Assembly: GCA_023231475.1 (NCBI GenBank)
Contig: JALJEE010003011.1
Span: 1-64,000 of the forward strand
DNA length: 64,000 nt
Origin: Seison nebaliae
Lineage: Eukaryota > Rotifera > Pararotatoria > Seisonacea > Seisonidae
Reading direction: 5' to 3'
Shown here: piece by piece, positions 23,501 through 33,938 of the stretch
How positions within the stretch are numbered: the stretch's first letter is position 1
Layout: each line of letters starts with the position of its first letter
Notes under the pieces: model-generated
What the model was told of the DNA's origin: nothing
Databases searched by the model: none
What the model saw: only the letters and a program-made list of their open reading frames with translations
Made by a program: the position numbers and the translations under genes

Positions 23501-25859
23501 TAATTATCTTCATAAAGAAACATCGATTTCACTGATGGAAATGAGAGATAACGAATGGAATCCTCTCAACAACAAATTGGGTGGTATGCGAATTTGTGAG
23601 GAATATAATGGTTTGGAATATGAAGTATTAGAAGTGCAAAAAGTGAGAATTCAATTAGTTCGAGCGAAAACGGCGAAATTGATAAAAGAAGCGCCGTTCT
23701 CTATAAAAATGAAATTGGAAAAATTGACGAAATTGAAATTGATAACGGAGAAGGAGCGACGGAATTATTTGTTGGAGAAAAAAGGAAAAGTAAAAAAGAA
23801 TAAGATAATGAAAGAGAAGAAATTAGGAGAAAAAGATACGACGATTACAAAGAAGAAATTGTCCAGTCAAAATCGAAGGAAAAAAGAAATTGAAAAGAAG
23901 AAATCAATTCCTCTAACTATACCAAGAACTAGAGCTGCGTATCGAAGAGAGAAATTAGTCGGTCGTCCTGACATGAAAGAAGAGAAAGTAAAAAAAGTGA
24001 TACCGAAAATACCACTCATTCAAAGACGATCTAATCGTTTACGACGTCCAACGGAAAAATCTCAAGAAATGGAAAATGCTAAAAAATCGAAACAACAACA
24101 ACAACAACAACAACCACCACCATCATTACCAGTATCAAGTGAATCGAAAGAGAAAATTGTGGAGAAGAAAGTGATGAAGAGATCGAAGAAAGATAAGAAG
24201 AAGAAGGAAGTTGGAAAGAAACGAAATAGATCCAAATCGAAAGTGAAATGTAAAGGGAAATTGAAGGAGAGAAGTGAAAGTAAAAATAAATCGAAAAAAT
24301 TGAAGAATGAAAAGAAGAAAATGATAAAAGAGAAGAAGAAACGAGAGAAATCGTTAAAGAAGAAAAGGGAACATAGCAAATATGCAATTTTCGATCGGAT
24401 GAATATTCAAGTGAGATTTTTGGAATATCTTCGCGGAATGGAAAAATCATTGGGAACGGAATATGACGATTCTGTGTATTCATTCAAAAGATTTCTAATC
24501 GATTATTCTATCGATATCAAACGATTAAGTGTAGACGAGATAAATCGAATGAAGAACCAATTCCATAATATGATTTTATGGAAATCACAAGAAGATGGAA
24601 AAGGAACGACAAATAAACGTTTATCAGATGAAACAATCACTCGATTTATGGGAGAACGTGAATGTTATTCGACTATTGTTCATCAAAAGATTTTCTTCCA
24701 TAGAAAACAAAAGAAATATTTTAATGTGAAACATATGTCCCAAATGGAATCACTTCTTGGACGATTGGAGGATATGTTTTGTCGTCAATACAAACATGAA
24801 ATGTTCCGTGTAACTGGAATGGGAAATGGAAGTAAGGAGAGACGAGCGATATTGGAACCATTCTTCCTTCATATGTCTGAATTGGTCACATATATTTATT
24901 CATCTGATCTTTCTCTTCTACACAAATCCAATAATAAATATAGTTATCAATTGGAGCATATTCATATTAATTTATATCTTATATTTCTTCGATTTGAAAA
25001 ATTGTATGAACGTCTCATTGAAATTGAGAATGATGAAAATGTTCATTATTTGAGACAATTGAAACATGTTTGTCGAATGATGTTAATGGAAACGAGTTCT
25101 CATGCAGCTGTCGTTAAAAAATGTCGAATGAAATTATTATTCAATCCAATCGATAATCCTAAAATGATGATGTCCACCATCCTATTCTTAGAAGCGGGAA
25201 TGAGTAATCGTCAAATGGCAAATTTCAGTTGTTTCGGTTTAGATAATGATAAGAAGTTATTGAATAATTTGAAGGAATTAAAAGGAATTAAATCGAATTT
25301 ATTGGAACCGAAATTAATTCCCATAAATAAAACGGTAGATGAAATAAGAGAAATGAAATCACCTTCCTCACTTCTAAATGTGTCAACAAAAGTACCAAGA
25401 CGAGTTTATCCTCTCCCCACTTATTATGAACCTCATGATCTTCATAAAATTATGAGATATACACAAATGCCAACACAAATTGCCCCACTTCCACCCACAA
25501 CACCCCAACAAATAATGAAGACAAGTCGTCGCTCCAAGAAACATGATAGTGGTTCGAAACGAATTCCTTCCGATGTATCTGGAAGTAAACGAACTTCTAA
25601 AAGAACAAGAACATCTCATGGAAAGACAATTTCACCAGCTAATCCTGATAATGATCTGAATGCAGAAGTTTCCAGTTCTTCAAATGTTACACGGAAACGT
25701 AAGAAAAATTCAGATCCGAAATTGAAGGACAACAAATTATCTCGTCGAGGCAATGAAGGACAAGTCGACTCACCAGCGGCGACAAAAGAAGAAAGAGAAA
25801 TGGTTGGTGTACACGAAGAACCGACAAACGACGAAATGGTTTTCCAACCGATAATATAA
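20583..25859 (+). CDS. LIN9: LIN9/MIP130-type MuvB (DREAM) subunit with a very long C-terminal extension
   Basis: The N-terminus (about residues 31-190) is a clear DIRP domain: NEWFIPNTDV, then KEWYFIRCLLGNARRCSQSFF, KKVRALQQRK, RIPVPLVIGNKVIAR and DTVDNTYRIEFDK. A helical region (about 300-400, TFLLLVVRWARA) and a second one (about 584-690, with VVELISRLSGLFYTLGDI) match the later conserved parts of LIN9. LIN9 scaffolds the MuvB core that represses or activates cell-cycle genes. LIN9 proteins are usually about 500-950 residues; this frame has 1,758. The remaining thousand residues contain helical blocks, a Lys-rich stretch (about 1060-1262), a poly-Q run (CAA) near 1170, and a final basic disordered tail. 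I do not recognise a second family there. No intron is required and the ATG is preceded by AT-rich 5' leader. Confidence 0.88.
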   Translation: MIDDKVFDKDRLCNSATASLRQNSSLNFIANEWFIPNTDVTLVDQRSDYQACLHEDFPLLNQRLLYQKEWYFIRCLLGNARRCSQSFFMEEKKLLYEKRKKVRALQQRKISESKFEDFKDLGERIPVPLVIGNKVIARTRGTNTKEIGFFNGTIRAVDTVDNTYRIEFDKVTLGTRTICDLDVRLNEFALEYMMIKNFLRKHRFYKTTANVPLTESSLHDLRPNRERKHRQQLQLQHGRRNRGRMSSNNKHSSHRHHRPKSPQEEEVVVEDKDNSDEDTAIKHFRNAMPMMIKLRMNGDKLGPYPFTFLLLVVRWARAIEMKHRYIRLMKEVNDECEMMSSFHIPLENRHATKLMNLVRNSGRLNRDIRSFSPNIKPFLDNVFIYYREKYPHYEQPAISNSMRMQFSPSFLAPNPNLLNPHLNPNNSMMKYTASGQLVPSGTPLRRQGHYQILGNSMQHSRHQQMHMRQDLMGKDILTNYNYDPLTFSHYFYKNGEFVIDIGKEHPNYHFKIDMNLLHSMSLNELYLNGENYDKLMNVVDSSGEMETMEKDEEKSNEENSLYEEDHQRTAIFTASELYERNINECRQDILYYLRSHQHLQLSTTVVELISRLSGLFYTLGDISSSKILKNRTTVGSAGAMNVFNTEILSMLKSLGYRRCMRFFKNVIISKFKSLTKASLHYGSLFASFMEPTMVLMENETEMIDKSDWSQLYESQPSSKLESIRQSLELKAIWDLFLDFFITAEVEKITMTPPAINASVEMFMSKMSPMNYQERLRYVISGKMNMVRAAILSRLFNYDQIKILLRILSFNSVNRIYFDEELLARADLFSDYQRLKLECRMNYWTNYSILRINRLQPIYREISRRKRMNESMAIDYCMTVRRQLNGEEWYILRKIESLKQKELHGQTMKKIKNLKIKDESVMKSNMKSKKIKEDLKKKKKKENKKQIPYESVRLRSIILDALNPVELATREEVNNYLHKETSISLMEMRDNEWNPLNNKLGGMRICEEYNGLEYEVLEVQKVRIQLVRAKTAKLIKEAPFSIKMKLEKLTKLKLITEKERRNYLLEKKGKVKKNKIMKEKKLGEKDTTITKKKLSSQNRRKKEIEKKKSIPLTIPRTRAAYRREKLVGRPDMKEEKVKKVIPKIPLIQRRSNRLRRPTEKSQEMENAKKSKQQQQQQQPPPSLPVSSESKEKIVEKKVMKRSKKDKKKKEVGKKRNRSKSKVKCKGKLKERSESKNKSKKLKNEKKKMIKEKKKREKSLKKKREHSKYAIFDRMNIQVRFLEYLRGMEKSLGTEYDDSVYSFKRFLIDYSIDIKRLSVDEINRMKNQFHNMILWKSQEDGKGTTNKRLSDETITRFMGERECYSTIVHQKIFFHRKQKKYFNVKHMSQMESLLGRLEDMFCRQYKHEMFRVTGMGNGSKERRAILEPFFLHMSELVTYIYSSDLSLLHKSNNKYSYQLEHIHINLYLIFLRFEKLYERLIEIENDENVHYLRQLKHVCRMMLMETSSHAAVVKKCRMKLLFNPIDNPKMMMSTILFLEAGMSNRQMANFSCFGLDNDKKLLNNLKELKGIKSNLLEPKLIPINKTVDEIREMKSPSSLLNVSTKVPRRVYPLPTYYEPHDLHKIMRYTQMPTQIAPLPPTTPQQIMKTSRRSKKHDSGSKRIPSDVSGSKRTSKRTRTSHGKTISPANPDNDLNAEVSSSSNVTRKRKKNSDPKLKDNKLSRRGNEGQVDSPAATKEEREMVGVHEEPTNDEMVFQPII

Positions 25860-26203
25860 TTGAATATTTGAAGAAAAAAAAAAGGCAAAAAAATTATTAA
25901 CGAAAAAAATTTGTTTTATTTCTTTCTGAAAAATTTTAATGTTTGTAAATTTTTCTCATTTCCTTCTACATAAATTCTTATAATCATCAAAGAACGTTTC
26001 ACTTTTTTAATTTTAGTAAATTCTTTTCTTTTAATTTCATTTTCTTTTGATTTAATCAAATTTCCTCTCTCACAAACATTTCATCTAAACACATTTTTTA
26101 TTTCATCATAAAAGAAGAATTTCCATTATTCTTTTTCTCATTTTTTTCTCTCATCTCGTTGAAATGATGAGCTTCAATTATTTCAATTAACTGAAGTAAG
26201 AAG

Positions 26204-26463
26204 ATGCATCGGAATGCTTTATACGATAAGTTACATTACGTTTCTACTCGACTGTTGTTTGGTGGCACAGTAGCTGTTACTGGATTCATCGCATTCTATG
26301 GCTACAAATATATGACAGGTAATTTCTTCTTTTATTTCATCATTCATTTAATGGAATTGATTTGGTAGAAGGAAGATATATTATTGAAGAAAATCGACGA
26401 AAGAAACGTGAAGATGAAATGATAAAACGACAAATAGAAATGGAGAATGCTGAATTGAAATAA
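26204..26463 (+). CDS. COX14-like small single-pass membrane protein, two exons
   Basis: Exon 1 (26204-26318) and exon 2 (26369-26463) join across a 50-nt GT-AG intron to give 69 residues. The N-terminal half is MHRNALYDKLHYVSTRLLF, followed by a hydrophobic helix with small residues and YGYKYM. After the junction comes a Glu/Arg/Lys-rich helix beginning EGRYIIEENRRKKRED. That layout of a short amphipathic start, one membrane helix ending in Tyr-rich residues and a charged helical tail matches COX14-type cytochrome-oxidase assembly factors of the inner mitochondrial membrane. The family match is from pattern only. That it is a gene is better supported than its identity. Its stop is 5 bp from the MND1 stop on the other strand. 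Confidence 0.55.
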
Positions 26464-26468
26464 ATCGA

Positions 26469-27254
26469 TTAATCCATATCATCTTCTTCATGGATCTTGA
26501 ATAATTCATTACATCCACTCTCGTCAAAATGGAAATGTTTTTGTAAGAAGTTCTTCATCTCCCAAAATACTTCTATTTTTTTCAAAGTTAATTAAAATTT
26601 AGAAAAGAATAAAATTTTTCTTCAAACCATCAAAAATATCGATATTCTCTTCCAACTCTTTCAATTGATAACGATTCATTTCTTCTTTTTGGAAACGTTC
26701 AAGCTCTTCCATTTTTCCTTCCAATTCCTTCAAACGTTCCTCCACTTTTTTCATTTCCTGCTCCTGTTTCTTTAAAGATTTCTAAAAAAAATTTTGAGAA
26801 TTTTGTGAAAAGTTTTGTGAAAAAAATATTAGTTGTGAGAAAACTTTGTCGATATTTTTTATTAATTGTTTCCGCTCTCTTATTTCGTCTTCCAACGTTT
26901 CTAATTCGCTTTTTAAATTTTCGTTTACAACATTCTCATATATTACCTGATTTTCTAACTAAAAAGTGAAATTTTTTTAATGAAAAAATTATTGAGATAA
27001 AAAAAGTTGGAGGAGACCTGTTTCTTGACGTTAGTTGCCCAATAGTAATTTGATGTACCAATTTTCTCGCATCTTATCAAATTCGTATCGATTAATTCAT
27101 TTAGAAGATCTTTCGTAAGGAATGGATTGATTCGTTTATCTTTCTTTATTAAACTCTCAATTTCTTTCAATTGGAAGAAATCGTTCGATTTCCGAATCAA
27201 ATCGAATAATATCTCTTTCTTCTCATCATTACTCAATTTACCTTTCCTCACCAT
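26469..27254 (-). CDS. MND1: Meiotic nuclear division protein 1, four exons
   Basis: Exons 27254-27018, 26958-26845, 26781-26628 and 26572-26469 give 202 residues, close to the usual 205, with introns of 59, 63 and 55 nt that all restore frame. The N-terminal winged-helix region is diagnostic: KLSNDEKKEILFDLIR, FFQLKEIESL, and then CEKIGTSNYYWA, which is nearly invariant in MND1. A central coiled coil follows, and the C-terminus (FWEMKNFLQKHFHFDES, then ending EEDDMD) matches the family's 'WAKRKFGFEE ... PEDFDYID'. With HOP2 it stimulates DMC1/RAD51 strand invasion at meiosis. The start is the first ATG in the frame. Confidence 0.93.
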
Positions 27255-27504
27255 TCTAACAATTCGTTTCGAACTTAATAAAAGTTTAAAATATTTTTCA
27301 AATGGTCAAAAACACACGTGAAAGTTGATTGAATAAGAATAAAATGAAATTTAATTTTCAAATTGACATCATAATTTCTTTCATAAGACAAAGGAGAAAA
27401 ATGTGTATTTGAACAGACGAAATGAAAATAGAGAATGATAGAAAATATTTTATTTTTTTTCAAAAGACACAACTATTCTTTCTCATACATTCCCCTCTCC
27501 CAAC

Positions 27505-29356
27505 TTATTGAAGATTGAAATTTGCAGATTTGATCTGTGTATTTGTATTGCGAGTTCGTTTATGTAATTTCCGATCTAGAAACAAATAAATATAAATGTG
27601 GCAATTTGATAATTAACATTGAGTGAGAAAGTTTTTCGATTTTTCTTTTGATTTCCTCTTACTCTTCTTCATATCGATTTGACGAATATCAGTTTCATTC
27701 GATTTTTTACGCTGTCGATGTAATTCATTGACGAAAACTTCGTTGAAGTGAATTTCTTTATTTTTGTTCAGAATGAGAGTTGACAGGTCTCTGGAAATGG
27801 GAAGAATTAAAATTTAAGAGAAAGAAGAGAAAAGGAACGGATCTAATTTATAGTGCGATTTAATTGTTGTTGTTTGGAAGACGCTCTTGATATTCACATT
27901 GAGAATTTGGCAAATGCGAAAAAGGAATTTCGACAAATCTTTTTCTTTGTTCGTATAAAAATTAAAAGTGATCTAATCGTAAGATAAGTAATAGAATATT
28001 GTGAGAGTGAGAGATAACTGGTCTTAATTTGACGTTGGAAAGAAAATTAAAAATTATGGGTAATTCATTGAGAAGGAATTGATGGTAATTAGTTGAGAGT
28101 CGGAAAGAGTTTTCATTATTTTTCGATTGAATCAAATTCAAATGAGATTTCTTCACTTGTTGAGCGATCTGTCTAAGTTGTTCGGCTTCTTTATATTCCA
28201 TTCCGTAAACATTTTTCGTGGAGAATCCCAAAATCAACTTCATGAGATGTTTGAGATAAATAGATCGATTGTCAATGGAAAGAAATTGGAAGAAATGAGA
28301 ATAAATCGAGAAGAGATTCGTAAAATCGAAAGTCAATTTCATTGAATATTTCGTAATTTTTCCATAATTGTCAAATAATCCGTAAAGGAAGATATTGGTG
28401 AGATGGAAATCAGTTAATTTCATATTATGTAAATTATTTTCATTTTCATCATTTTCACCATCTTCATCGTCGTCTGGAAATGATGTAACAATATCAGATA
28501 ATGCTCCAAATTGTATCTGATTAATACAGGAACGTATATCATGATTATATTCTTCACATAGACGACGTAAACGTTCGTCAATGTCAGATGTTGATGGAAC
28601 ATTCTCCGCCGTCAGAATATCTTTCAAATGGTCAATTAATCGTTCTGAAGGAATTGAATGGAAAGGAAATATTTCAGATTTCGTTCGAATATTTCTCAGA
28701 TTGTTTGAATATAAATTATTCGCTATAAAAATAATGGGGATGATTTGCGATTGTTTTGTATTCGATGATTTCTTTTCATGATATTTCAATAAGATTTGCA
28801 TCGTCTGTGCAGATAATGTGTCACATTCATCAATAATTAAACATCGTCTAATTTGACTGTTATATAATGATTGACATCCAATCGACATTAACCATACCTT
28901 TATGGAAGATGGCGTTCTATCATCACATGCCGATAATATCGACACTTCATATTTGCAATGACGGCAAATTATTTCGAGCGCTGTCGTTTTCCCACAACCG
29001 ATCGGACCATGAACCAAAATGAAATCTTTTCGATTCTTACTTAACAGATTCTTCGCAATTAATCGATTATTCATTTCATTTGTAATTAAATCAATAAATT
29101 TTGATGGACGATATTTTCTGATCCATAATCCATCAGTTTTCATCTGATATGGTTTCTTCTCAATCTTTTTCAAATCATTTATCGTCACATCGAATAAATT
29201 CAAAGGAGTCTCTTCAATTGATTCAATTTCATTTAATTTTTTTATGGAATTCTTATTGTTCAATTCATCAATTGCAACTAACGTTCCATTACCAGTGGTT
29301 AAAGTTGTGAAGGAATTAAGAAAAACATCATCGAAATCGGTCCGAAATCTTTTCAT
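27505..29356 (-). CDS. CHTF18: CTF18-type alternative clamp-loader subunit, four exons
   Basis: Exons 29356-28019, 27972-27839, 27790-27618 and 27575-27505 give 571 residues with introns of 46, 48 and 42 nt. LWIRKYRPSKFIDLI matches the family's 'LWVDRFRP..YLDLL'. Walker A is HGPIGCGKTTALEIICRH, and Walker B is CLIIDECDT (DECD in place of the usual DEID). IPIIFIANNLYSNNLRNI and NHDIRSCINQIQFG match the sensor and the 'DIRACINTLQF' motif. After the first splice, the sequence reads RPITFNFYTNKEK and HYKLDPDLSTL, matching the family's 'RPVNTQLYS' and 'YRLEPNVEEL'. CTF18 with DCC1 and CTF8 loads PCNA and supports cohesion. The protein is much shorter than the vertebrate one at both ends. The last exon (about 22 codons) is the least certain. 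Confidence 0.88.
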
Positions 29357-31152
29357 CGGAAAATAGTTGGAATAAAATTGAAATCATTTGGCTAATATTC
29401 AAATGAATTTTATGACACTCATTAGTTTCATTAGAGTAAAAAATTTTTAATTGGAGCGACTACTTTAATTTAAGCGTTTTCCTTAATATTCTAGAACGGT
29501 TAATTAAATTGTTAACCTTTCTTCATTTCTAATTATAGTTTTAATGAGGAAGAATAGGAATTGAATTAAATTTCTATTCTGCTTCAGACGAATTTCACAA
29601 TTTTTTCGAATGTCGAATAAGTTTAAAATTTAATTTGATTTGTTATTTTTTTTGATGTCCTTCGATTTTGTTTTATTTTTATTTATTAGTAATAAGTTAT
29701 TATAGAAATGATATCACTCTGTGAGAAGGATATGTAGTTCTTTTGGAAATGGAATCGTGTAGGAATGAGAACGATTGTAAGAATAATGATTTCTTCTTTC
29801 CAACAACATTTTGGAATGAGAAAAAAAATTTGAGGAACGTGAATAACGAGCTAGTTAGGAGAAATGAAAATTGTTCATGTGTTCTCCTATTCAATTTCAT
29901 TGTTGTTGATGAAATGAGAAGATCGTAAATATTCTTCGAATGGAGTCATTAAAAGTTCATAAAATGATTGCATCTGGTGAAGAAGAAATGTCAAAAGGAA
30001 GAGAATGAATGGGAATTTTATTGAGGGAGATCTTGTTTCGCGCTTTCTTTTCTTTAATCGAAATGCGAAATATAAAGATTGGATGTGATGCTTTCTCGGC
30101 AAATGTGACATGACTAAATAAGAACGATAGTTCGGAAAACATTATTCCAAAGGAGAACTAGTTTTTTTGGAGTTTCGTCTCCTTCCCAACGGAGAATTCA
30201 GGTAGTGATTGTACTGAGGAGGAAAAAGTTAACGATCGTCGTTTAGACAACAGAAAGAACATTGTGCTCTTTCGATTTTGTTGTTGAGAAGATGGAGAGG
30301 AATGGAAAGAACTAAGAAATTTACCATTTATTTGAGAAAAGAAGATGCAATGTGAATACATAAACATTATTTCACAATCGTCTGATAGTTGAAGTTTTGG
30401 GGAGAAAATGAAGAATTCTTTCTAAATTCTTTCATAGGAAAAAAGAAATCTCATAAACGACTTGTCATCTCATCGAGTCGTAGCAGATGAGTATAAATGT
30501 AGATCATCTTTTCTTTAATCATCAGAAATAATAAGATTCTCCTTAATCTTCGTTCGACTTCGGCTCTTGTTATTTTGGAGTATTTGTTGATCACACTTTT
30601 CTCATTAGAGGAATATTCGATGGTTTCTCATGATACAATTCGACAATCAAAACTCGATTTAACAAGAGCCCAACTCTCTACGAAATCTTCTCCAATGTCA
30701 TATTTATTCAATAAATTATATTTACTTCCCATATCATCTCAATCCCATACCTTTATCATCATCATTTATATCATCAATTTCAATCTAAAATTTTCCTTCG
30801 AATTTTAATGTCATTTTTCATTTTTTATAAAATTATTAATCCAAATAAATTTTAATTTAATAAAATGAAGATTTTTTAATATTCTCTTAGAATTATAGAA
30901 ATTTGAAATGATTTCATGAAAATTTTAAAATTAATTTATTGTTCGATGGTTTCTGGAAGTTGTCGAATGGAAGAGAAAAAATATTTTATATTAAGTTCAA
31001 AATTCACAAAAATCGATGTATAACGATAGAGTGAAGAATATTTACAAAGGGAGTAGATGAAGGAATTTCTGATGGAAATAAATCGTTGGAAAAAGAATAT
31101 TCTGTTAAGTTCTATCAGTAACATCTGTTCCAGATTTGAAGAATGAAAATGG
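29357..31152. other. 1.8-kb intergenic region with no supportable gene
   Basis: Short frames on both strands (for example 29743-29928 plus, 30158-30367 minus, 30575-30808 plus, 30936-31229 minus) lack recognisable features and overlap one another. It should contain the CHTF18 promoter and the 3' end of the unknown gene to the right. Confidence 0.55.
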
Positions 31153-31708
31153 TTAATGTTGATGACCTCGAATGAATTCGGAGTATAATTTCCTTCGCTC
31201 GAATTTCTCCTTTTCGAAATCATATCCATAATTGCCTTGAATGAAATTCCTGCGACGTTTCTCTTCCGTTTCCCTTAAATTGTCCTTGTTCATTCCATCT
31301 TCTTTGGAGAGATCAGATCGATGACGTGGATGTCGAGTGAGATTCTTTTGTTGGAGGAGTTGATTCGTATAAGAATTTGGTTTTCCATTAATTTGAAATA
31401 ATTTCGGTTTGGTCATTAGACTTCCTCCTTTCTCTTCAATTTGAACGATCTTCGATCTGTTATATTTCTTCCCATAAATCTTTTGATAATTCGCTTCCAA
31501 CATTTGTGCATTTTTCTTATTTCGTCGAATCATGTCGCTATCGGTGAAATGTGGTTGAGTAAATGGGCTAACTTTCAATTCCTGCATCGAATTCGATATA
31601 TATTTGGGTAATAAATGAGTCGAAATATTCGTCCGATATGGCTGAGATGGTGTTACATATTTGTGGTGTTGTTGGTCTTTTGTTATCATCTGATTCTTTT
31701 GCAAATGA

Positions 31709-31740
<32 letters not shown>

Positions 31741-32211
31741 GGGATAAGATACTTTTGATTTATGATAATGATTCGGTCGATCAGTAAGAATGTTTTCATT
31801 TAGTGGCCGTTTGTTATTTGTTATCGATTTATATGAATTGATATTATTGTCACTAATTCCATAATAATTTCTTTTGTTTGTGGATTTATCTTTCGATTTG
31901 TTTGAAGTATTCACATTCTTGTTGGGGAGAATATTGGGAAGAAAAGTATATTGATTCTTCTTCAAATTCTTCTTTCGTTGTCTATTCGCTATTTGGAGTT
32001 GAGGGTTTGAATGAACGGCAGCAACCTTAAGTTGACCGAATGTCCAGCGGAGATTGGCCGATGAATCGGAATCATCGTCCGAATGGACAGATAGTAAGGA
32101 AGAATTGTTAGACGAGGGAGTGGAGGAAGGTTGTGGAGAGAGTTCGGATCCAATAGATATGACACTAGTGTATTCGACGAATGTCGGCGTTTCACATGAA
32201 ATTCGTCTCAT
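31153..32211 (-). CDS. Disordered protein of unknown function
   Basis: The frame encodes 352 residues, starting MRRISCETPTFVEYTSVISI. A Ser/Asp-rich N-terminal stretch (SVHSDDDSDSSANLRW) is followed by Lys/Asn-rich sequence and a poly-Q run encoded by CAA. The C-terminal part (about residues 215-352) has a steadier polar pattern: KNAQMLEANYQKIYGKKY, SKIVQIEEKGG and a basic end. No signal peptide, membrane helix or known domain was seen. The length and composition suggest a real gene, but identity is unknown. Missing 5' or 3' exons are possible. Confidence 0.6.
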
Positions 32212-33938
32212 AAGAGGAGGAGTTTATTATGAATAGGTCAGCAAATGAATTGGAGTGAATAAAGTTGGAGGAATTTGTGAGTGAATTCTCCTTCACATAA
32301 AAGATCCTCTCACCATTTAGAAGTTTGAAGAAAGGATTTGTATAAATAACGGGAAAATACTTTAGAAGATTGATTGAAGATGAAAAAAATGGTCATCACA
32401 ATAAATAGTTCACTCTCATCGATCGTTTTACCCGACACTCGATCTTCTACCAATTGCATTCGTGATTGATGAAGAATGCTCAATTAGAATGTTGGAATTA
32501 TTCATTGAATTTTTATTGATCGAAATGAGATTATATTAAATTATTTTTATTGAAAAATAACAATTTCTTCCCACCTTCTCAAAATTTTTTCCTCTACTTT
32601 CTCCTTCTCTTCCACACATTCGAAATGGATTATTCTTCCATTTATCCACTTCTTCTACCTCCCCTACCTTCAAGATGAAGAGAGCAATGTCGATTTAATT
32701 CTTCTTCTGTTTTATTAAGGTTCTTCAAGTAACTCTATTAATCAATCATTCCCGCCAATTATTACAAAAAGATTTCTATCGTATTATTCGCGAATAAAAC
32801 GATGAAAAGCGAAACATGTTCCGTGGCAACTTGAGAAACAAGTTGACGGTAGAAATTATGTATAATTCCACATACACAAACTACATCGTCCAACTATCAA
32901 AAATCGAAGAGCAACGAAGTTCCAAGTTTATTCTCGGGAAATAGAGGTCATATTTCCTTAATTAGAGGTGGGTGGCTCAGTCTCCTTTATGCCAACATCT
33001 AACATTTATACAATTTGTAAAATTGACTGTTCAATTCCATCGGCCATTATGTTCCATTCCATTTATGTCATATTTCAAATCACTATTCTCCTCCACTTAC
33101 GAAACTTACTCCGATTTCTTACTAGTTATCCCCTCTCTACTCTCAAGCAAATTAGACAAAGTCTCCATCATGTTTAATCGACACTGTACGAATGTAACTA
33201 ACTAGGTAACTAAAAGAATGGAACTATAATTTTTCCGCTTTACGATAAGTTAATTGACAATTCTTCTAACCTAAATATATCCACTACTCTTTTCTTCCAA
33301 TATTTGTTCGTCGATTAGAAGTGACGTTAATTAATAAGTTTTAGAATAATATTCCAAACTCAACAAAATACTCAGGAGAATTGTAAATTGCCTAATATTT
33401 TTCATAAAAATTTGATTTGAAAGAAACTTAATTTTATGAATTCCACAAAATGGAATTTAATCAGATTTAATTAATTAAATTAACAATCTAATTTTCTCTA
33501 TTTTAATTGCGAAAGAATTGAAAAATGAAACCCTTAAAATATTTTAATATTCAAAAAATAGAGAAGGATATTGTTGATTGAGAAAAAGAAAATAAACTTC
33601 GAAATTTACTTTAAATCGTCGGAAGAGATTGGAGAATTGCAGATGGAGAGAATAAACAATTTTGATAGAATAAATTTTATATAATTGAACGAATGCTTTC
33701 GATTTAGATATATTTCAAAAGGAAATTCCATCAGATATCGAAGAAAGAAAATTATTTGGAAGAAATGTTGCTGGTTGTCATCGTAACGAACATTAGAAAT
33801 AAAGACGCACAATTTTTTTAAGAAATCGTATAATTTGATTTTATTGAGGAGATTTAGAATTAATTGGATATCGCCAATATGAATCCATCAGATGTTAGTA
33901 GAATTCAATTCAATTTCTCATTTCATTTTCGAATCTGA
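32212..33938. other. Intergenic region, nothing recognised
   Basis: Both flanking genes point away from this 1.7-kb region, so it is expected to hold the promoters of the unknown disordered protein and of CFAP58. Short frames at 32968-33205 and 33606-33812 have no supporting features. Confidence 0.55.

Noticed and set aside
24062-24483. Antisense frames rich in Phe, Ser and Cys under LIN9
   Set aside because: They are mirror images of the Lys-rich and poly-Q coding sequence and have no independent features.
27860-27964. Possible stop-codon readthrough at the end of the long CHTF18 frame (TAA at 27962 followed by about 30 more open codons in the same frame)
   Set aside because: A 46-nt GT-AG intron (27973-28018) removes the stop and shifts to a frame that matches CTF18 closely, so the readthrough frame is coincidental.
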